Shown here one piece after another: positions 26,561-39,479 of a DNA stretch of 64,000 nucleotides (its first letter is position 1; the number at the start of each line of letters is the position of its first letter). Origin of the DNA: Gorsachius magnificus (taxonomy: Eukaryota > Chordata > Aves > Pelecaniformes > Ardeidae); contig CM067086.1 of the NCBI GenBank assembly GCA_034008185.1, positions 16,529,507 to 16,593,506 of the forward strand. The letters are read 5' to 3'. The notes under the pieces were generated by a model. It was given only the letters and a program-made list of their open reading frames with translations. It had not been told where the DNA came from and ran no database searches. Both the position numbers and the translations under genes were made by a program.

Positions 26561-26610
26561 AAAAAAAAAAAAAAGAAAAAAAAAAAAGAGAAAAACGAGC
26601 AAACAAAAAA
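26561..26610 (+). repeat. Expanded A-rich tract in the proximal BDNF 3'UTR
   Basis: A run of 14 A, a G, about 12 more A and then further A-rich sequence stands where mammals have only a short A-run between GCGCACAA and GTCTGCATTACA. The flanks are conserved, so this looks like a lineage expansion. Similar but shorter A-tracts lie at 26681-26692 and 27012-27033. Confidence 0.7.
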
Positions 26611-26693
26611 GTCTGCATTACATTCCTCGATAACGTTGTGGTTTGTCGCCGTTGCCAAGAATTGAAAATATAAAAAGTTCAAAAAAAAAAAAG

Positions 26694-26699
26694 AATAAA
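26694..26699 (+). terminator. BDNF: Proximal polyadenylation signal AATAAA of BDNF
   Basis: AATAAA lies about 330 nt after the stop codon, just before TTGCATGCTGC, where the mammalian short 3'UTR also has its signal. It predicts the short-3'UTR mRNA. Confidence 0.75.
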
Positions 26700-26751
26700 A
26701 TTGCATGCTGCTTCAATTGTGAATTGATGATAAACTGTCCTCTTTCAGAAA

Positions 26752-26757
26752 AATAAA
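26752..26757 (+). terminator. BDNF: Second proximal AATAAA hexamer
   Basis: This is another canonical hexamer, 58 nt after the first, next to the conserved TTGAACCAAAACATTCCG. Either or both could serve the short form. Confidence 0.5.
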
Positions 26758-29725
26758 TTGAACCAAAACATTCCGTTTACATTTTAGACAGTAAGTATCT
26801 TTATTCCTGTTAGTATTATATCTGTTTACTGCTTTTAACTTCTGATAGCGTTGGAATTAAAACAATGTCAAGGTGCTGTTGTCATAGTTTTACTGTTTCT
26901 CTTTTACTTTTGAACTCCCATCAGATTGAAAAGGAAAAAAATTCTGGATTAGAAACAAATTTGGTTTTTGTATGTTGTGAAGGTGTTTGCAATAGCAATC
27001 CAACTACTGACAAAAAAAAATAAAAAAAAAAAAGAGGCAACTGAAAAAGAATGGTGATGTTCCACTTCACATTGTTGAACTTCAGGCTTAAAGACAGCGC
27101 TTATTTAACTGTATGACAACATGCTTTTTGGTGGTTTGTTTTTTTTTTTTATTTGCTGTCTTTTGAGACCTGCATTTGCTTATACCATGTTTGTTTGTGT
27201 TTGGTTTTCTTTTTTTCCCCTTTCCTCCCTCTGGAAGGATTGTTGGTTGTCATTTTTGAAATATTTCGCTTACCGTACAACTGGAGCTTGTCATAGAGAA
27301 AATATTCTATAGAGTGTTGAGAGCAATGATTTTCATGTGTAATAAAAGCCTTTGTGCTTGGATCAAATGTCCTGCTGAAGCACAAGAATGCTACTAGGAA
27401 AGGGTCTAGCAAGGTGATAGTGGATCTGAAATCAGGTTGGTCATGGGCCTGGGTAGCTCAGCCAGTCTGGGGACAAATACCAGTGGTTTGGGTTGACTGA
27501 GGCTATCCAAATGGTAGTGGGCACCGAATGTGGTCCTGGGCATCCTTGATGAGGTGCCTTGCATGCCAAGGCAGGTAGCACCACTTCACCTTCCAGGGCC
27601 TGTCTAGCAGCCCCAGGTCCCCCTCCCATGCGAACTGCAGTGGTGTCCCTGCCTGTAGGAGCCTGGGGAAGGTGCAAGGGAATGAGGCAGGAAGGGGCCC
27701 TGCCTCTAGTTGAAAGCAATCAGCATTTATGTTCACGTGGCTCTACCTCTGCTGTCAGCTTTATTTTATGAAACAAATATTGTCATAAAAAAAAAAATAC
27801 TTGTAAGGGATGAGCAAGTGCTGGAGAAGTTGGCTTAATGTTGCTTAGGTTCTGATAGGCGTATGTAGCCCTGCACCACCCTTCTAACTATCCTGACAGA
27901 AGTATTTCTAAAAAGGCAGGTTGTAAGTCAGAGCTGTGTGTAGCACTTGCACCGACTATAGTGGGCAGAGAGGCAGAAATAGCTCATCAGTGAGCTCACT
28001 GAAGGCAGATGCTACATTTTCTATCTGCTATATTTGTAATTTGTAAGCTCAACAAAGAGGAAAATACTGCAAAACATAACTGATTGAGTGCTGCAGGATC
28101 TGCATTAGTCTGCCTTGCTGTTGAAGTTAATTAAAAACCTGGACTGGGCAAAGCTTGTTTGAAATGTGATCCCCCTGACAATTCTCTTTGAAGAATATAT
28201 TTAGCGCTGAGTCTATGTCATTTCTAGTAGAAAACCATGCTGGAAGACTAACACAGACACCTTCGACATGAGTGATTTCTTCTGCTTAGGGCAGAAGGGC
28301 TCCCCCTTTCCCTAGGATAACTGACTGTCGAAGGAGAACCATCCCAACTGTAAAATGAAAACCTTTTGCTTTGGCCAGGTGCTTGCTGGACCATGAATGA
28401 GAACAGAGGGTTGTGTGACCCACCTGAACTTCAGCCTTCCCGATCAGTTGCAGGTATTCAGGCCCTCACATAGAAATAAAAAAAAAAACCTTATTAAAAT
28501 GTCTCAAAACTTCAACTGAAGTAGTCTTCATGCAAATTGAACATTGGCATAATGGAGAATTTCATTTCACTCTGGCCAGTACCTGTACGTGTATTATAAT
28601 TCTTTGTATTTAATGACCCAAACGCAGCTCAGGAGCTATGCTTGGCAGTATTCCTAAACTACAGCAGAGAGATGGGGTAATGGTGGCTCCCCTCAAAACC
28701 AGGGTCTGTTGTTTAGGAAGGGGAAAAGATGATACTAATGGGTGAATAACAAACAGATCACTCGTCTAGGCTGGAAAAAGAAACGGTAGCTAGGATGTGA
28801 CAGTAGTTAATTCAGATAGAGGAATAAAATAATTCCCAGTTCAAATAAATTGAATTTCCAAAAGAGAAGTGTTAATGCATAAATCATGCTAGAGACAGAG
28901 TTCCTCATTTCCTAAAATTAACGATTGGAACACCCTTAAGTCAGAAGTCCTCACCCGGCGTAGGTCAGGGTGGTACTGGCGTGGCAGACATAAAGCAGCA
29001 GGATGGTGGATTCAGAGGCACAATGGGCACCCAATGCGGGTGGGGGACTAAGGGATGGGGCTGAGAGCTGACGGAAGAACTGTGTCCCGTAACCACGTCC
29101 GGAGCAGTGTTCCCCATGCTACGCCAGTTCTGTGCCTGCTGCTACAATGTGGAACTCGCAAATAAACTGCAGTCCCGTGGCCCTTACCTGCCTGACCGAA
29201 TACGTCCGTGACCACAGGCTTGGCAGTTTTAGTTAAAACAGGGGAGGCGGGGGGAGTCATTTTCTTTCATGTCGCTTAATTAAACTCTTGCTGTGGTCTG
29301 TTTGTGACAAAGGTATATCATGCATGTCAGCAGGCCTAGTGCTGTGTTCAAGTAAAGACTCTTGCAACTGTAAGTTAATGTCTGTGGCCTTGTTCTCTAT
29401 TATTCACCTTGTGTAACATAAATATTTATTGTATATTTATATAATTTTATGTTTTTTGGGAAAAACTGAAATTGGCATTAAAATTTAAAAGCAACTGCGT
29501 CATATTGTAAATATAATTAAGCTATATTTAAGTGTACTGATTAACATAATATATGTTTAACTATAGAGTTTTTTATGTTTTTAAATATATTTTCAAAATA
29601 TATATATAAAACTTGGGGTTTTTTGGGGGACCATGTGACTCTTTTCTCTAATTGTAAAACAAACTTGAGTTTTACTATAAAGATGTGTGTTCTTTGTTTT
29701 AAAACAATTTTTACTTTATTTTAGC

Positions 29726-29731
29726 AATAAA
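29726..29731 (+). terminator. BDNF: Possible distal polyadenylation signal AATAAA
   Basis: This is the first canonical AATAAA after the conserved end of the long 3'UTR. If used, the long mRNA would end near 29750. In mammals the long form ends earlier, near the sequence equivalent to 29600, using a non-canonical signal, so this hexamer may not be needed. Confidence 0.4.
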
Positions 29732-29749
29732 ATCTCACTCGGAGGGCAG

Positions 29750-32700
29750 ATAGCTCCCCTGTTTCATAGCCGGCCAGTTAGCATTGGGAGGGGAGGGGTG
29801 GCAAGAATTTACTTTCCATAAAAGTTGGGGATACTTGCAGAATGACGTATTTTCATTTAATTCTAGCATACAAGTCCTCATGAGACTAAAAACCCATGAA
29901 TGACACATATATATGATTTTATTCAGCCATAAAATAACGAGGGTAATGGAAGTGAAGGGGAGGGGTTACTAACTGTAGTAACTAAGGAGTAAGTGAGACA
30001 TAAATTCAATAGCTATAGTCCCGTCATGTACCTGATTTTTAAATGGTGTCATGTGTATTTATGTCCCCTGTGCTGAACTTATTTTTGACCCCACAGAGAA
30101 CTAGTAGTGGAATTCCTTGGATTTAACATATTGTTAGCATTTCTAAAAGAATATGCTCTACTATAACTGCCAAGCCTTTGTATATTTAATTATCCCATAG
30201 TCCTAGAACAATCAATAAATCTTCATGATGAATAGAAAACTTTCATATAACTTAAGGGGGGAAAAAAAAGCACAAAACCCAAGCTCTCAAAAAATTCCAT
30301 TGCTGCAAATTTCCCAAGAGTCCAGTGCCAGCACCGTCTCCACAAGAACCGAGGAAATAGTGCTTCTGCAGATTATCATTTATATTAAACACACATGCAT
30401 GCACATTGCTTGCATTATTGTTGTCTTAAAATAAGCTAGCGGAAGCAGGAACAGATACTCAAACCATCGGCGTATGGAAGGATGGGGCCACCTTATTATT
30501 GCACCACGTGCCTGCTCCTGGCTGCGGGAGCTGGCGCCGCTCGGACCCTGCTGCCTCCCCTAGATAGCGCAGAGGTGAGTGAGGCTGCTTCAACTCATTT
30601 CACTGTTAAATATGTGCCATAGGTACTGAGGGAATGGAACAGGCACCCTCAAAATACTTAGTTGAACTACAGGGGAGGATAGGGGAGCTAACCTTTCATC
30701 CATACACTCTACTGAATCTGAGGGGAAAAAGAAAGATACTTCCATAGCTTTTATCACTTGGAGCAGAAATAAAGGCATATAGCTAGGCTTTTAAATCACT
30801 CATCCAGAGAACAGCAGCAAACAGTAAAAGAAGATTTTTTAAAGAGAATATCAAGGCTACATTTAAGTGCAATGAGAGGGGGAGGACATTTACTTCCATT
30901 TATCCCAGGTGGATCCAATACACTGCATCCACAGGCTGCTTCTCCTAATTAAGATCTCATCGAGAAGACACCTTCTGGCAGGGCAATTAAAAAGGAATGG
31001 ATGCACTTGCTTGGAGTAAATATAAAGAGCACCAAGGCCTCACCTTTTGATGGAGTTTTAAAATTAGGAAGGTTCTGCAGGGGGTGTTTTAGGAAAAGAG
31101 AAGATTTATTTTTTTTGAACTTTTTGTTTGTTTTTGGTTTTTAACCACTTGCTACCATTTTGGGTAGTCAAAGACTGTGGAGTTGAACTAATAGCTTTTT
31201 TTGATTCTTCTGGGAGAAGAAAGCCTGGAGATGGCATGAGTGGGTCCAACTTTTCCAAGTGAGATTTGGATTCACCTGTGGAATTTGAGGTGCTTCTGGG
31301 AATCAAGTCTTTTAAATCTCATCCTGTTAGGACGGTGGCAGAAAGCACTTGGAGGTAAGCTGTTCTTTGTTACACCAACCCTCTGTTGAGGGACACAACA
31401 CATAGCTGCTGGTTTTTGCTTTGCTGTGCAAGAATGAGTCTCTAAAACCTGCCTATAACCTGACCACTTCTCTTGGAGTTCTGTACTGAAGTCACAAATA
31501 TGTATATAGGTTTATCTAGATGTACAATACCTACTGGTACTGCTGGTTGCTCTCTGTTGATCAGACTGGTGCTGTGTTGTGACTCCATATGGGATTGCAG
31601 CCACCCTGCCTGTTGCTGCAGGTCCCTGTCTCTGTAGGAATAACCTGCAGAGGGAACCAAGGAGTGGCAATTCTCAGTAACTCCCAGTGCCCTGGAGGGC
31701 TGCACAGGCATCAAGAGCTTCCCTGCTGCTGGGAGCCCTCAGCTGGGCCGTCTTGCAGCAAACACTGCTGGTCTCATCAGCCCAACTGTTGCCAGTCTGC
31801 TCATGCAGGGATTTTAGGGGATAAGGAGGAGGATTTGGCACAGAGCTGCAAGGCTTCTTGTCTAAATCCCTCCTTTCTGCCTCTATCAGCTGGGCAAAGT
31901 ACCTGTGTGGCAGTAGGAAGAGGCAGCGAGCTGCGGGGCTGGGGCCACCCGTAACCACCGGGATTTGCACATGTAGGCTTGCCTTTAGTCCCTGCCTTGG
32001 CAAGGGGATGCTGCAGTAGGCTGTCCTGCCCACCACCCGGGACTGGCACCGCCTTACAACTGCAGAAGGCTGTGGCTGGGCTGGGAGGCCCTTCCAGTAG
32101 GGCCAGGTGGATAGCTAGAATAAGATGGGCTTGGGAAAATAGGGCTAAAATGTTTGGAGAAGAAAGTTGTTTGTAGGTACTGATACCAGCAAGCAGAAAC
32201 CTGAGTACCGGCACAGGTGTTGCTCTTATCCACTGGCACAAGGTGAAATAATGCTCTCCCTTATCTTCCTCTGAACCCAAATAAAGTCCCTTCGTATCAC
32301 AGTCAAGAATGCCAAAAGCATTCCGTTTATTTAAGAGGAGTAATCACTCAGGTGATATGCAAAGAGATGGGTTACAAGGACAGAGTTCATCCTGCTAGGA
32401 GTGCAGAGTTTTGCACTTTCAGAAATGGTATCTCATGCGTCTGCACCCTGAAAATGTTTCCCCTTGCTAAAATAATCCTTTCCTTATATCATCCCCTCCT
32501 CCCCTTTATTAAAAAAAGACCCTGAGAAAACAATCTGGTCTAGCTTAAGTCTATAAAGTACAGGAATTTCCAAGTTAAAGCTGCAGTTCATGGATGTAAA
32601 CCAAACTATCTTCTCCTACTGTGTTAGGTTGGTAATAAAAGCCTTTAAAACTACTCAGACTCTAAATAAGAGCGTAGGTACTTACTGCACTAAATATTCC

Positions 32701-35523
32701 TTCAACTGGCATCTACACTGAGGATTTTAAATTATCCTAATAAGGTTTCCAATTATAATTTTTTCTGACCTTTAACTAAAGACCACTCTGCTGGGAGACT
32801 CATTTTTGCTCTAACCCCAGCGTGGTTCTTCGTAGAAGTTTCACTATATTTGGACTCCAGACTTGGGCATCTGTTATTAAAGACAATATAAGGTATGTGC
32901 AGCCATGTTTGTGTTACAGAAATAGTTAGTGCTGCAGACGTCATCGTTTACATCCATGAAATGGCCCAATGAGGCCATTTCACTCTCAGTTCTACGCCCT
33001 GCTCTTAAGCACACGTAATACATGCATGGATTGGTACAGCTGTAAAACTGAATGGAAGGAAGTATGCAAAAGAGCTTTGAGAAACATAAGAAGAACAAAT
33101 CTTGTGAGCTTTGTCAGAAGTGAAGCACAGATGATGTTATGTGGCACAGTTGCATCTTAGGTGCTGCTGCCACTGCCCCTTTTCGTGGCGGGATGGGCAT
33201 CCCCACCTTTGCCAGTCAGCTCTTTCGGAGCAGGAATAAGCAACAGCAAATGCATACCTAAAGCCCTGTTTAGTTACAAGAAGTACATTTACTCTAACAA
33301 ACAGCACAAACGCAACTCTCTTCTTGCCCAAATGGTGCAGCACTTTTTTCTTTTTCTTGGGACAACCAAAATCACCATCCTTGATGTGTCTGTGTGGTGC
33401 AGCCCACCTGGAGAGCAACAACACTGTCTCAGCAACAACTGGAGTACATTTATTAAAAAAAATAAAAATCACTGCATCAGAGTGTAAATTTTAATATCTT
33501 TTCTGTGCTGTCGGAGCTGCTGCTCCAGAAGGTATGGTCAAATGGATGTGGTGCTGGTGTAGGTGCAGATGTAGATCTCTCTGCTGGCAGAAGGTGCCTG
33601 CCAGTGCTGGGATGCAGCAAGAGGGTGACCTGTGCTCACTTCATCTGATGTCAAATCCCCTCCCAGCTGCTTACATCTTCTGGCCGCTATTCCCTTGGAT
33701 TTGACTGACAGTCTTAGAGATGCTGCAGTCTGGCTGTTAAATTCTGAAGGGTGCACAGGAAAGTCTCACTCGGCTCCAGCTGAACTATTCACGACAGCCG
33801 TGTTATCTTATACTTCTCTTCCTTTAAAATTTCCCCTCCTTGCTGCCAGCTGTGCTGGTGTGGAGTACTCGCCTCCCCATTTCAGGGGATATAAGTTCAG
33901 ACATGCTCATCCAGTCTCACTAATAGCTGCTGGTACGTACCTCCGAGCCGCCCAGGTCTCTGCCAAAGAGCTGTCACAGCAGGAGAGGGGCCACGGGGAT
34001 GCGGCTTCGGAAACCGAAGGGGTCCCTCTGATTGGGAAGGCAGGGCACAGCAGCCTGCAGCCAGCTCTCCTTGCCTTGCTACGCAATGGTTGAGTAGAGA
34101 TGTAGTAGGTATAAAAGAGAGAGTTCCCGTTACCTCGCTGCAAGGCATGATGCGGTGTAGGTGACCCCGTGCTTAAATTCTGACAACCAGTAGTCTCCGC
34201 TTAGCGCTTCAGGAGGAATAAGCCACGTTGCTCATTTCAGCAGCCTTGTTGCAAACGAGCTGTCTAGTGAAATGGAAATTCATCACCTGAAGCGCTAAAC
34301 AGCAGCTTTGTTTTCCAAGGGGAAACTAGGGCAAACGCTCTGAAGAGGCTGAAAGCGTCAGTTTGGACTTTCCCTTAGAATATGCGCTACCTTTAGCTTC
34401 CTGAACAGCTAAAAAGCTTCATGTGACTGTATGAACTGAGGCCTCAATTGCCAGGTATTTTATTCGTGTAAGCCTAGCGAGCCCAGGGACTGCAGGACCC
34501 TATTTGCCAGCTGTTAAATTCAGCTTGCGCAGCATGGGACACAGAGGGAAGGCAGACGAGTGCAGGAAATATCTTCATAAATCTGTCAGGTAGGCATCCG
34601 TGGTTAGCAGTAGCAGTGCTTTTCTTGTCTGTGCCTCCTCTAAATTAAACCAGAGATTCCAGGCATAACTCTGCATGTCCTTACGGCTTTATAATTGTTG
34701 CCTTCATGGCAAGTTGGAGAAATAATGAGGATAAAGTAGTGCAAACAATAGCTATACAAGCTAATTAGCCCTGCTTGTCACTGAAAATAATACAGTGGAT
34801 GGGCCGATGATCTAAAGCCTTGCTTGAACTTTCAAGGCAGGAAGTTAGTACGAAGAGATCCTGAAATAAAGCGTTCCTGTAGCCCGAGATGATTTTAGGG
34901 GTCTGCAATCCATTACCTACTCAATGGTCGCGTCATAAATTCCCCTTTAGAACCACAATACTCTGTTATGTGCTTCGTAACACAATGGATATCTACAGTT
35001 TCTGAGAATTGGTGCAGCATCTCTAATAAAGTGTGTGTCAGGTATTAACACAGGGCTATAACTGAGGTATAATTTACTGTTTGGTGCCAGACTACCAAAT
35101 GACCACCTACGCAGTAATGTGCTGGAGCATTTCAGAACAAAGCTGCAAGCCCCAAAACCTCTGCAAATCTTCTTTCTTGGAGCTTTCGTTTTTCTCTCCT
35201 TTAAGTAGGATGATTTCTCCTTAATCACAGAGATTCTGCCTCTGAAAAGGACAGTGCCTACTGAATTTAGTGGGAGGATTGAAGAGCAACTCAATAAATC
35301 AATAGAGAATAAACCTAGCAAAAGTCATTCTGTACAATATCAGTTTTTAGCTCAGGAGGTCCCTGGGATGAAGACTGGTGGAGGAGTATTGTGGGAGGCA
35401 ACTGCTATGAAATTGCCTGGTTTCTATCCCCATCCTGGGCATCGGCTGTTGGCCACCACTGGAGGTCATGCATGAGGGTGGCCAGACTGGTGGTCTCATT
35501 TGGTGTGGGTTTTCTCAGAAATT
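29750..35523. other. Intergenic DNA between BDNF and the first CR1, no gene seen
   Basis: No coding gene is supported. AT-rich DNA fills about 29750-30470. A GC-richer patch at 30480-30580 ends in a good splice-donor sequence (GCAGAG|GTGAGT after 30574) and holds an E-box CACGTG at 30505-30510. The region 31580-32280 is GC-richer, with overlapping open frames on both strands that show no domain. The region 33600-34150 is similar. Confidence 0.6.
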
Positions 35524-35810
35524 AATCATAGAATACCAGGTTGGAAGGGACCTCAAGGATCATCTGGTCCAACCTTTCTAGGCAGGAGCACATTCTAAAC
35601 AAGATGGCCCAGCACGCTGTGCAGCTGTGTCTTGAAAGTGTCCAGTGTAGCAGAGTCAACCACTCCCCTGGGGAGATTACTCCAATGGTTGACTGTTCTC
35701 ATAGTGAAAAATTTTCCTCTCGTGTCCAACCAGAATCTTCTCAGGATTAACTTGTACCTGTTACCCCTTGTCTTTTCCATGTGACTCGCTGTGAAATGCA
35801 TCTCTGCGCT
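35524..35810 (-). mobile_element. CR1 LINE 3' end with a relic of the ORF2 C-terminus
   Basis: The left end TCATAGAATACCAGGTTGGAAGG and CATCTGGTCCAACC are the inverted CR1 3'UTR. Read on the - strand, the element keeps an open stretch of 68 codons (35595-35801). Its translation includes RGKFFTMRTVNHWSNLP and VVDSATLDTFKTQL, which is the end of the CR1 reverse-transcriptase protein (FFTxRVxxHWNxLP...VVDAPSLxTFK). It is 5'-truncated, so it is a dead copy. The open relic suggests a younger insertion than the other CR1 pieces here, though a chance open frame cannot be ruled out. The right boundary is approximate. Confidence 0.92.
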
Positions 35811-37972
35811 TGCAGAGTAATGTGAAGGAGCCGCTGTAGCAGGCGGGGCTGGCAGGGGGACCCGGACCCCACCTTGTGTGGCTTCCAGCCCTGGTAACCA
35901 CTGACTCTGGAGGAGGAGTGAGTGGGACCTCGCCTGGTCTGGGAGGCTGTTCCAAGGTCACAGGGGGTAGAGACTTCTCCTGGGGGCCTGAAACCAACCA
36001 CATGCATAAATTCTTCCTCCTGCTTTGGTCTTTATGCTCCTAAATTGTGTGAGTTCAGCTTTCTGGTAAATTAAAGTCAGGCCAGCGGTCTGTTTCAGAT
36101 TTACATACGCGTATTTGAGATACAGCTAGCCTAGGGAATCGAGCGAGGATGGGAAACCCATCGTGGCTCGGCAGTGCCACAGATTTGACACGTGGCCTCG
36201 GGCACACTCGAGCTCCCCAGCTCTGCTGTCCCATTGAGTTTTGTTGTTGTTGTTGCTCTGAATGTTGTTGATTATAATTTTTTAGCAGGTTGCTAGCCGT
36301 GGAGCCCTGTGCCCGGGGGGTGGGCAGATGTCCCGCAGCTGTGAGGCCGGCCAGGAATTCCCACTTTGCTTTGAAGCAAATGAGCTTGTTCCGCCCAGCG
36401 GTTTTAATTCCCCACCAAACAGAGCGCAGACCCTCTGCTCTGGTTCAGGGTTGTAGCTGCTATTTCTGCCTCTTCATGTGCTATAGATCATACCCAGAGG
36501 TTTTGGTCGTTACCCAGGAGGGGGTTTTGCTGTGTCTGTCCCTAAGGACCACCGGGTCCCGGAAAGGAGGCACTTAAGGGCTTGCCTTTAGGGTCCTGCA
36601 GTGTTTTGCGATGTGTTGGAGCAGTGTAATTATTTTCGAGCTGGGGCACTGTTTGCTTTGCAGTAGGGGAGGCTGGTGCTTTTTCAGCATCTGCAAGTCC
36701 GTTGGTTGCTGCCTTTGCCCGGCAGCACCCTGATGGAAAGGCGGTGCATGGCAGGCACCCATGCTACAGGCATGCCACCGCCACGTCAGCAGCGCCCTGC
36801 CATCCCCTCCCAACCCATAGCTTGGGAAGCCCCAAAACTCACTGAAAACGGACATGGCTTTGGGCTGGAGGAGAGCCACAGCCCAGCTCTGGTGGGAGGA
36901 GGAGGATGGGTCACCCAGACCCGCTGCGGCAGGCGAGGGCTCCCATCCTGGCTAGCTGTGCTGGGTGGGTGCCACACCGTGCCAAACCCCACAGGGGCCC
37001 TCTTCCCCTTGGAGTCCACGCTGCTCAATGGCTACTGCAGATCTGCCTTCCTATGCAGAGAGATTTTTAATACTGGCTTTTTTAAATCCTACATCATCAA
37101 ACCCACACAAGCTATGCTGAGCCCAGAAAGTGTACGCAGGAAGCCTCTGAGAGCCGTATGGATGCAAAGCTCCACCAACGTCCCACAGCTGGGCGATGGG
37201 GAGGCACCGTGTGTGTCAGGCTGGCGTGGGCATCCTGCGGGCCATGCCAAGCTTCATCCTGACCTACCCTAAATGCCATGACCCCCGTAGATGCCTATCC
37301 CACCACAGATTTTGAACTTTGTCTCCAGCCCCACCTTTGCACACCGAGAAGTAACTGCCCAGAGTGCTGCACCCTCAGTAGCACAGCAAACCCCATGCTC
37401 TGGGATGGGGTGGCTGCTGTGCCTCGGGTTTTGGAGGCTCACTTCTTTGGGTGCACTCACCCTGTTGCTCAGCTGTTGAGACCACAAGTGCCCGGCGAGC
37501 AGCCCCGCGTGGTGCTGGGGCTCATGGGCAGCAGCCAGGCACGTACCGGGCAGGAGGGTTGCAGGGAAGAGGGTGCTTTGGCACCTGTGAGACAAATGAC
37601 TGTGGGAAAGGTTTGGCATCCAATCCAAAATGCTAGGTACTAATTGCAGTTCAAAGGGTCAGGACTGAAAAATAGTGTCCCTCGGAGGCACTGAGAGCAG
37701 CTAGCGGCAAGTTGTATTTCCCATGAACTGCTGCATAAGCTGGCGAATCTCAGTCATCAGGGAAGTTTTAGTTGTCTGTCCTTCTGAAGTCTTGGGGAGA
37801 AAAAAAAATGAAAATGGTATTTTGGAGAACTTTTTCCTTTCTAGTGGCTACCAAATGTTTTGAACCCCTTTGTGGCTTGGCTTCCCTACGGGGAGAGACT
37901 TTTATGAGTTCAGATAACTGGTGCAGTAGTGTCTGCCCATGTAGATGAAAATGGACTTTGAACATGTATTTT

Positions 37973-38065
37973 ACAAAAACGAACAAAAAATCCCAAATAA
38001 AAACAAACAAAAAACCCCACAAAAAACCCTCCCCCAGAAAACCCAAACCAAAAAAACCCAAAAAC
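37973..38065. repeat. A/C-rich low-complexity tract
   Basis: About 90 bases are made almost only of A-runs and C-runs (AAACAAAC, AAAAACCCCAC types). Read on the other strand it is GGGTTTT-like, which explains the Phe/Gly-rich open frames over it. I know of no function. Confidence 0.85.
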
Positions 38066-38866
38066 TTTCTGCCAAAGCTGTGACTGCTGCGAGTAGTAAC
38101 TAGGGAGTTGCAAAAACTTGTATTCAAAAAACCACGTTTGAGCTGCAGCAATAGAACTCTGGCTCCTCTCCTCGGACGGCGGGCATGCTGATCCATCTTC
38201 ATGGGCCAGCTTGGCCTACAGGGCAGCAAACCTAGTGCTGTTCCTTAGTAGATCTATTCCAGATGTAACGTGTGTCTGGGAAAAGAATTTGGGCCAGTGA
38301 CACCATTTGGACTGGGAAGTATAACAGGATTTGACTATAGATTAGGAAAAGTGTTTCTTTCAACTACCGCCACCATACTTCTGACCTACAGTTTCCCTTT
38401 TTTTGAGATGAGCAATATATGATGCCAAAAACTTTAGTTTTGCAAAATGCATTTACGAAGACTTCAGCACGTCACTGGATGCAAAACTATCCTTTCTATA
38501 AATACATAGTGCGAAATATCTGTTAATTGATGTTAAAACATTTACAATATAAATATTTTGTAATATAAATATAACTCTCCATTAAATAACCAAACAAAAC
38601 CCATGACAGGCTGTGTGAGTCACTAGTGCAGATATATGCCGTATTGATTGCCGATGCAAAGGTCCACTTTGTAGGCTGATTTTATTTATCAGAATACACG
38701 CACCACTCCAAAACTGGAAATACTCCTACCCACAGAGTATTTAAAGGATGTTCAAAATAAAATCCCCCTCTGCAAGTCTAAAACTCTGTCAAAGACTTCA
38801 GACTCCTCAAGTACACTTCAGGCTTGAAATGAGGGAAAATATGGGCTCCAGATTTTTTTCCCTCCC

Positions 38867-38894
38867 CTTTTTTTTTTTTTTCTTTTTTTTTTTT
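38867..38894. repeat. Poly-T/pyrimidine tract
   Basis: Two long T runs are separated by a single C and flanked by C/T-rich sequence. It is low-complexity, with no retrogene 5' to it that I can see on either strand. Confidence 0.8.
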
Positions 38895-39466
38895 CCTGGC
38901 AAACAAATGTTGTGACAGCTCCCAGTGAGGTCCCTGGATCCAGCCTTCCCCTGCAGAGAGCTGGGCATGCACCACAAAACAGCTCTTGCACTCTGTATTT
39001 GGACAAGTCCAGCTCAGCCAGGGCCCAGCACTTTCTGCCCTCGTTTTCTGCAGATACTCAACCCCAATCTGAAGCTGGGTATAAGGACACCAGCCCTGTG
39101 AGATGGGTGCATGTCAAGGTCTCAGTATCTGACTCTTGTGAACCTAGGTAATAAGGGACTGGGAAAAATACGAGACCTGGCTATTACCCATCCAAAAATC
39201 CCCGTGGATAATTAACTAGTGCTACTTTGTAATCGCACCATCATTGGTCTTATCCCCTCAGTCCCACTGCCCTTCTGTTGGTTCTGTAACTCCTCGCTTG
39301 GAGGAGAGCTGGGGGTGAGGACAGGCTTCCTCCGTGGCCAGGGCCACCGCACAAACCTGGCCCTGGGGATGAATCGTCTCAGGGCAAAGCCGCTCTCTCT
39401 CCATGAGACCTCTGGAGAACCCATCCCCATGGACAAAGAAGCCATTGGACAGCTTGCAGGACATTT

Positions 39467-39479
39467 GGGGGGGGGGGGG
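39467..39479. repeat. Run of 13 G
   Basis: A homopolymer G run is followed by GAGGGGGG. It may form a G-quadruplex. Its exact length is uncertain for sequencing reasons. Confidence 0.8.

Larger units (their letters stand above)
26363..29612 (+). other. BDNF: BDNF long 3'UTR
   Basis: The first 500 or so bases are nearly the same as the mammalian 3'UTR as I know it. An example is ATTATATTGAGACAAAATTA, and another is the region around TTGCATGCTGCTTCAATTGTG. The last 330 bases (29280-29610), which are AU-rich with several ATTTA/TTTAT and AATATTTATTG elements, are again closely similar. The middle (about 27050-29250) I cannot align, and it differs in length. Two AATAAA hexamers near 26700-26760 would give a short form, and the distal end gives a long form. 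In mammals the long form goes to dendrites and is regulated separately. Here the same arrangement is inferred from sequence likeness. Confidence 0.9.

Noticed and set aside
31580..32280. Overlapping open frames of 120-160 codons
   Set aside because: They occur on both strands over the same bases, with no recognisable domain, no splice context and no family likeness. The stretch is simply GC-rich.
37768..38229. Phe/Gly-rich open frame on the - strand
   Set aside because: It is a translation of the A/C-rich low-complexity tract at 37973-38065.
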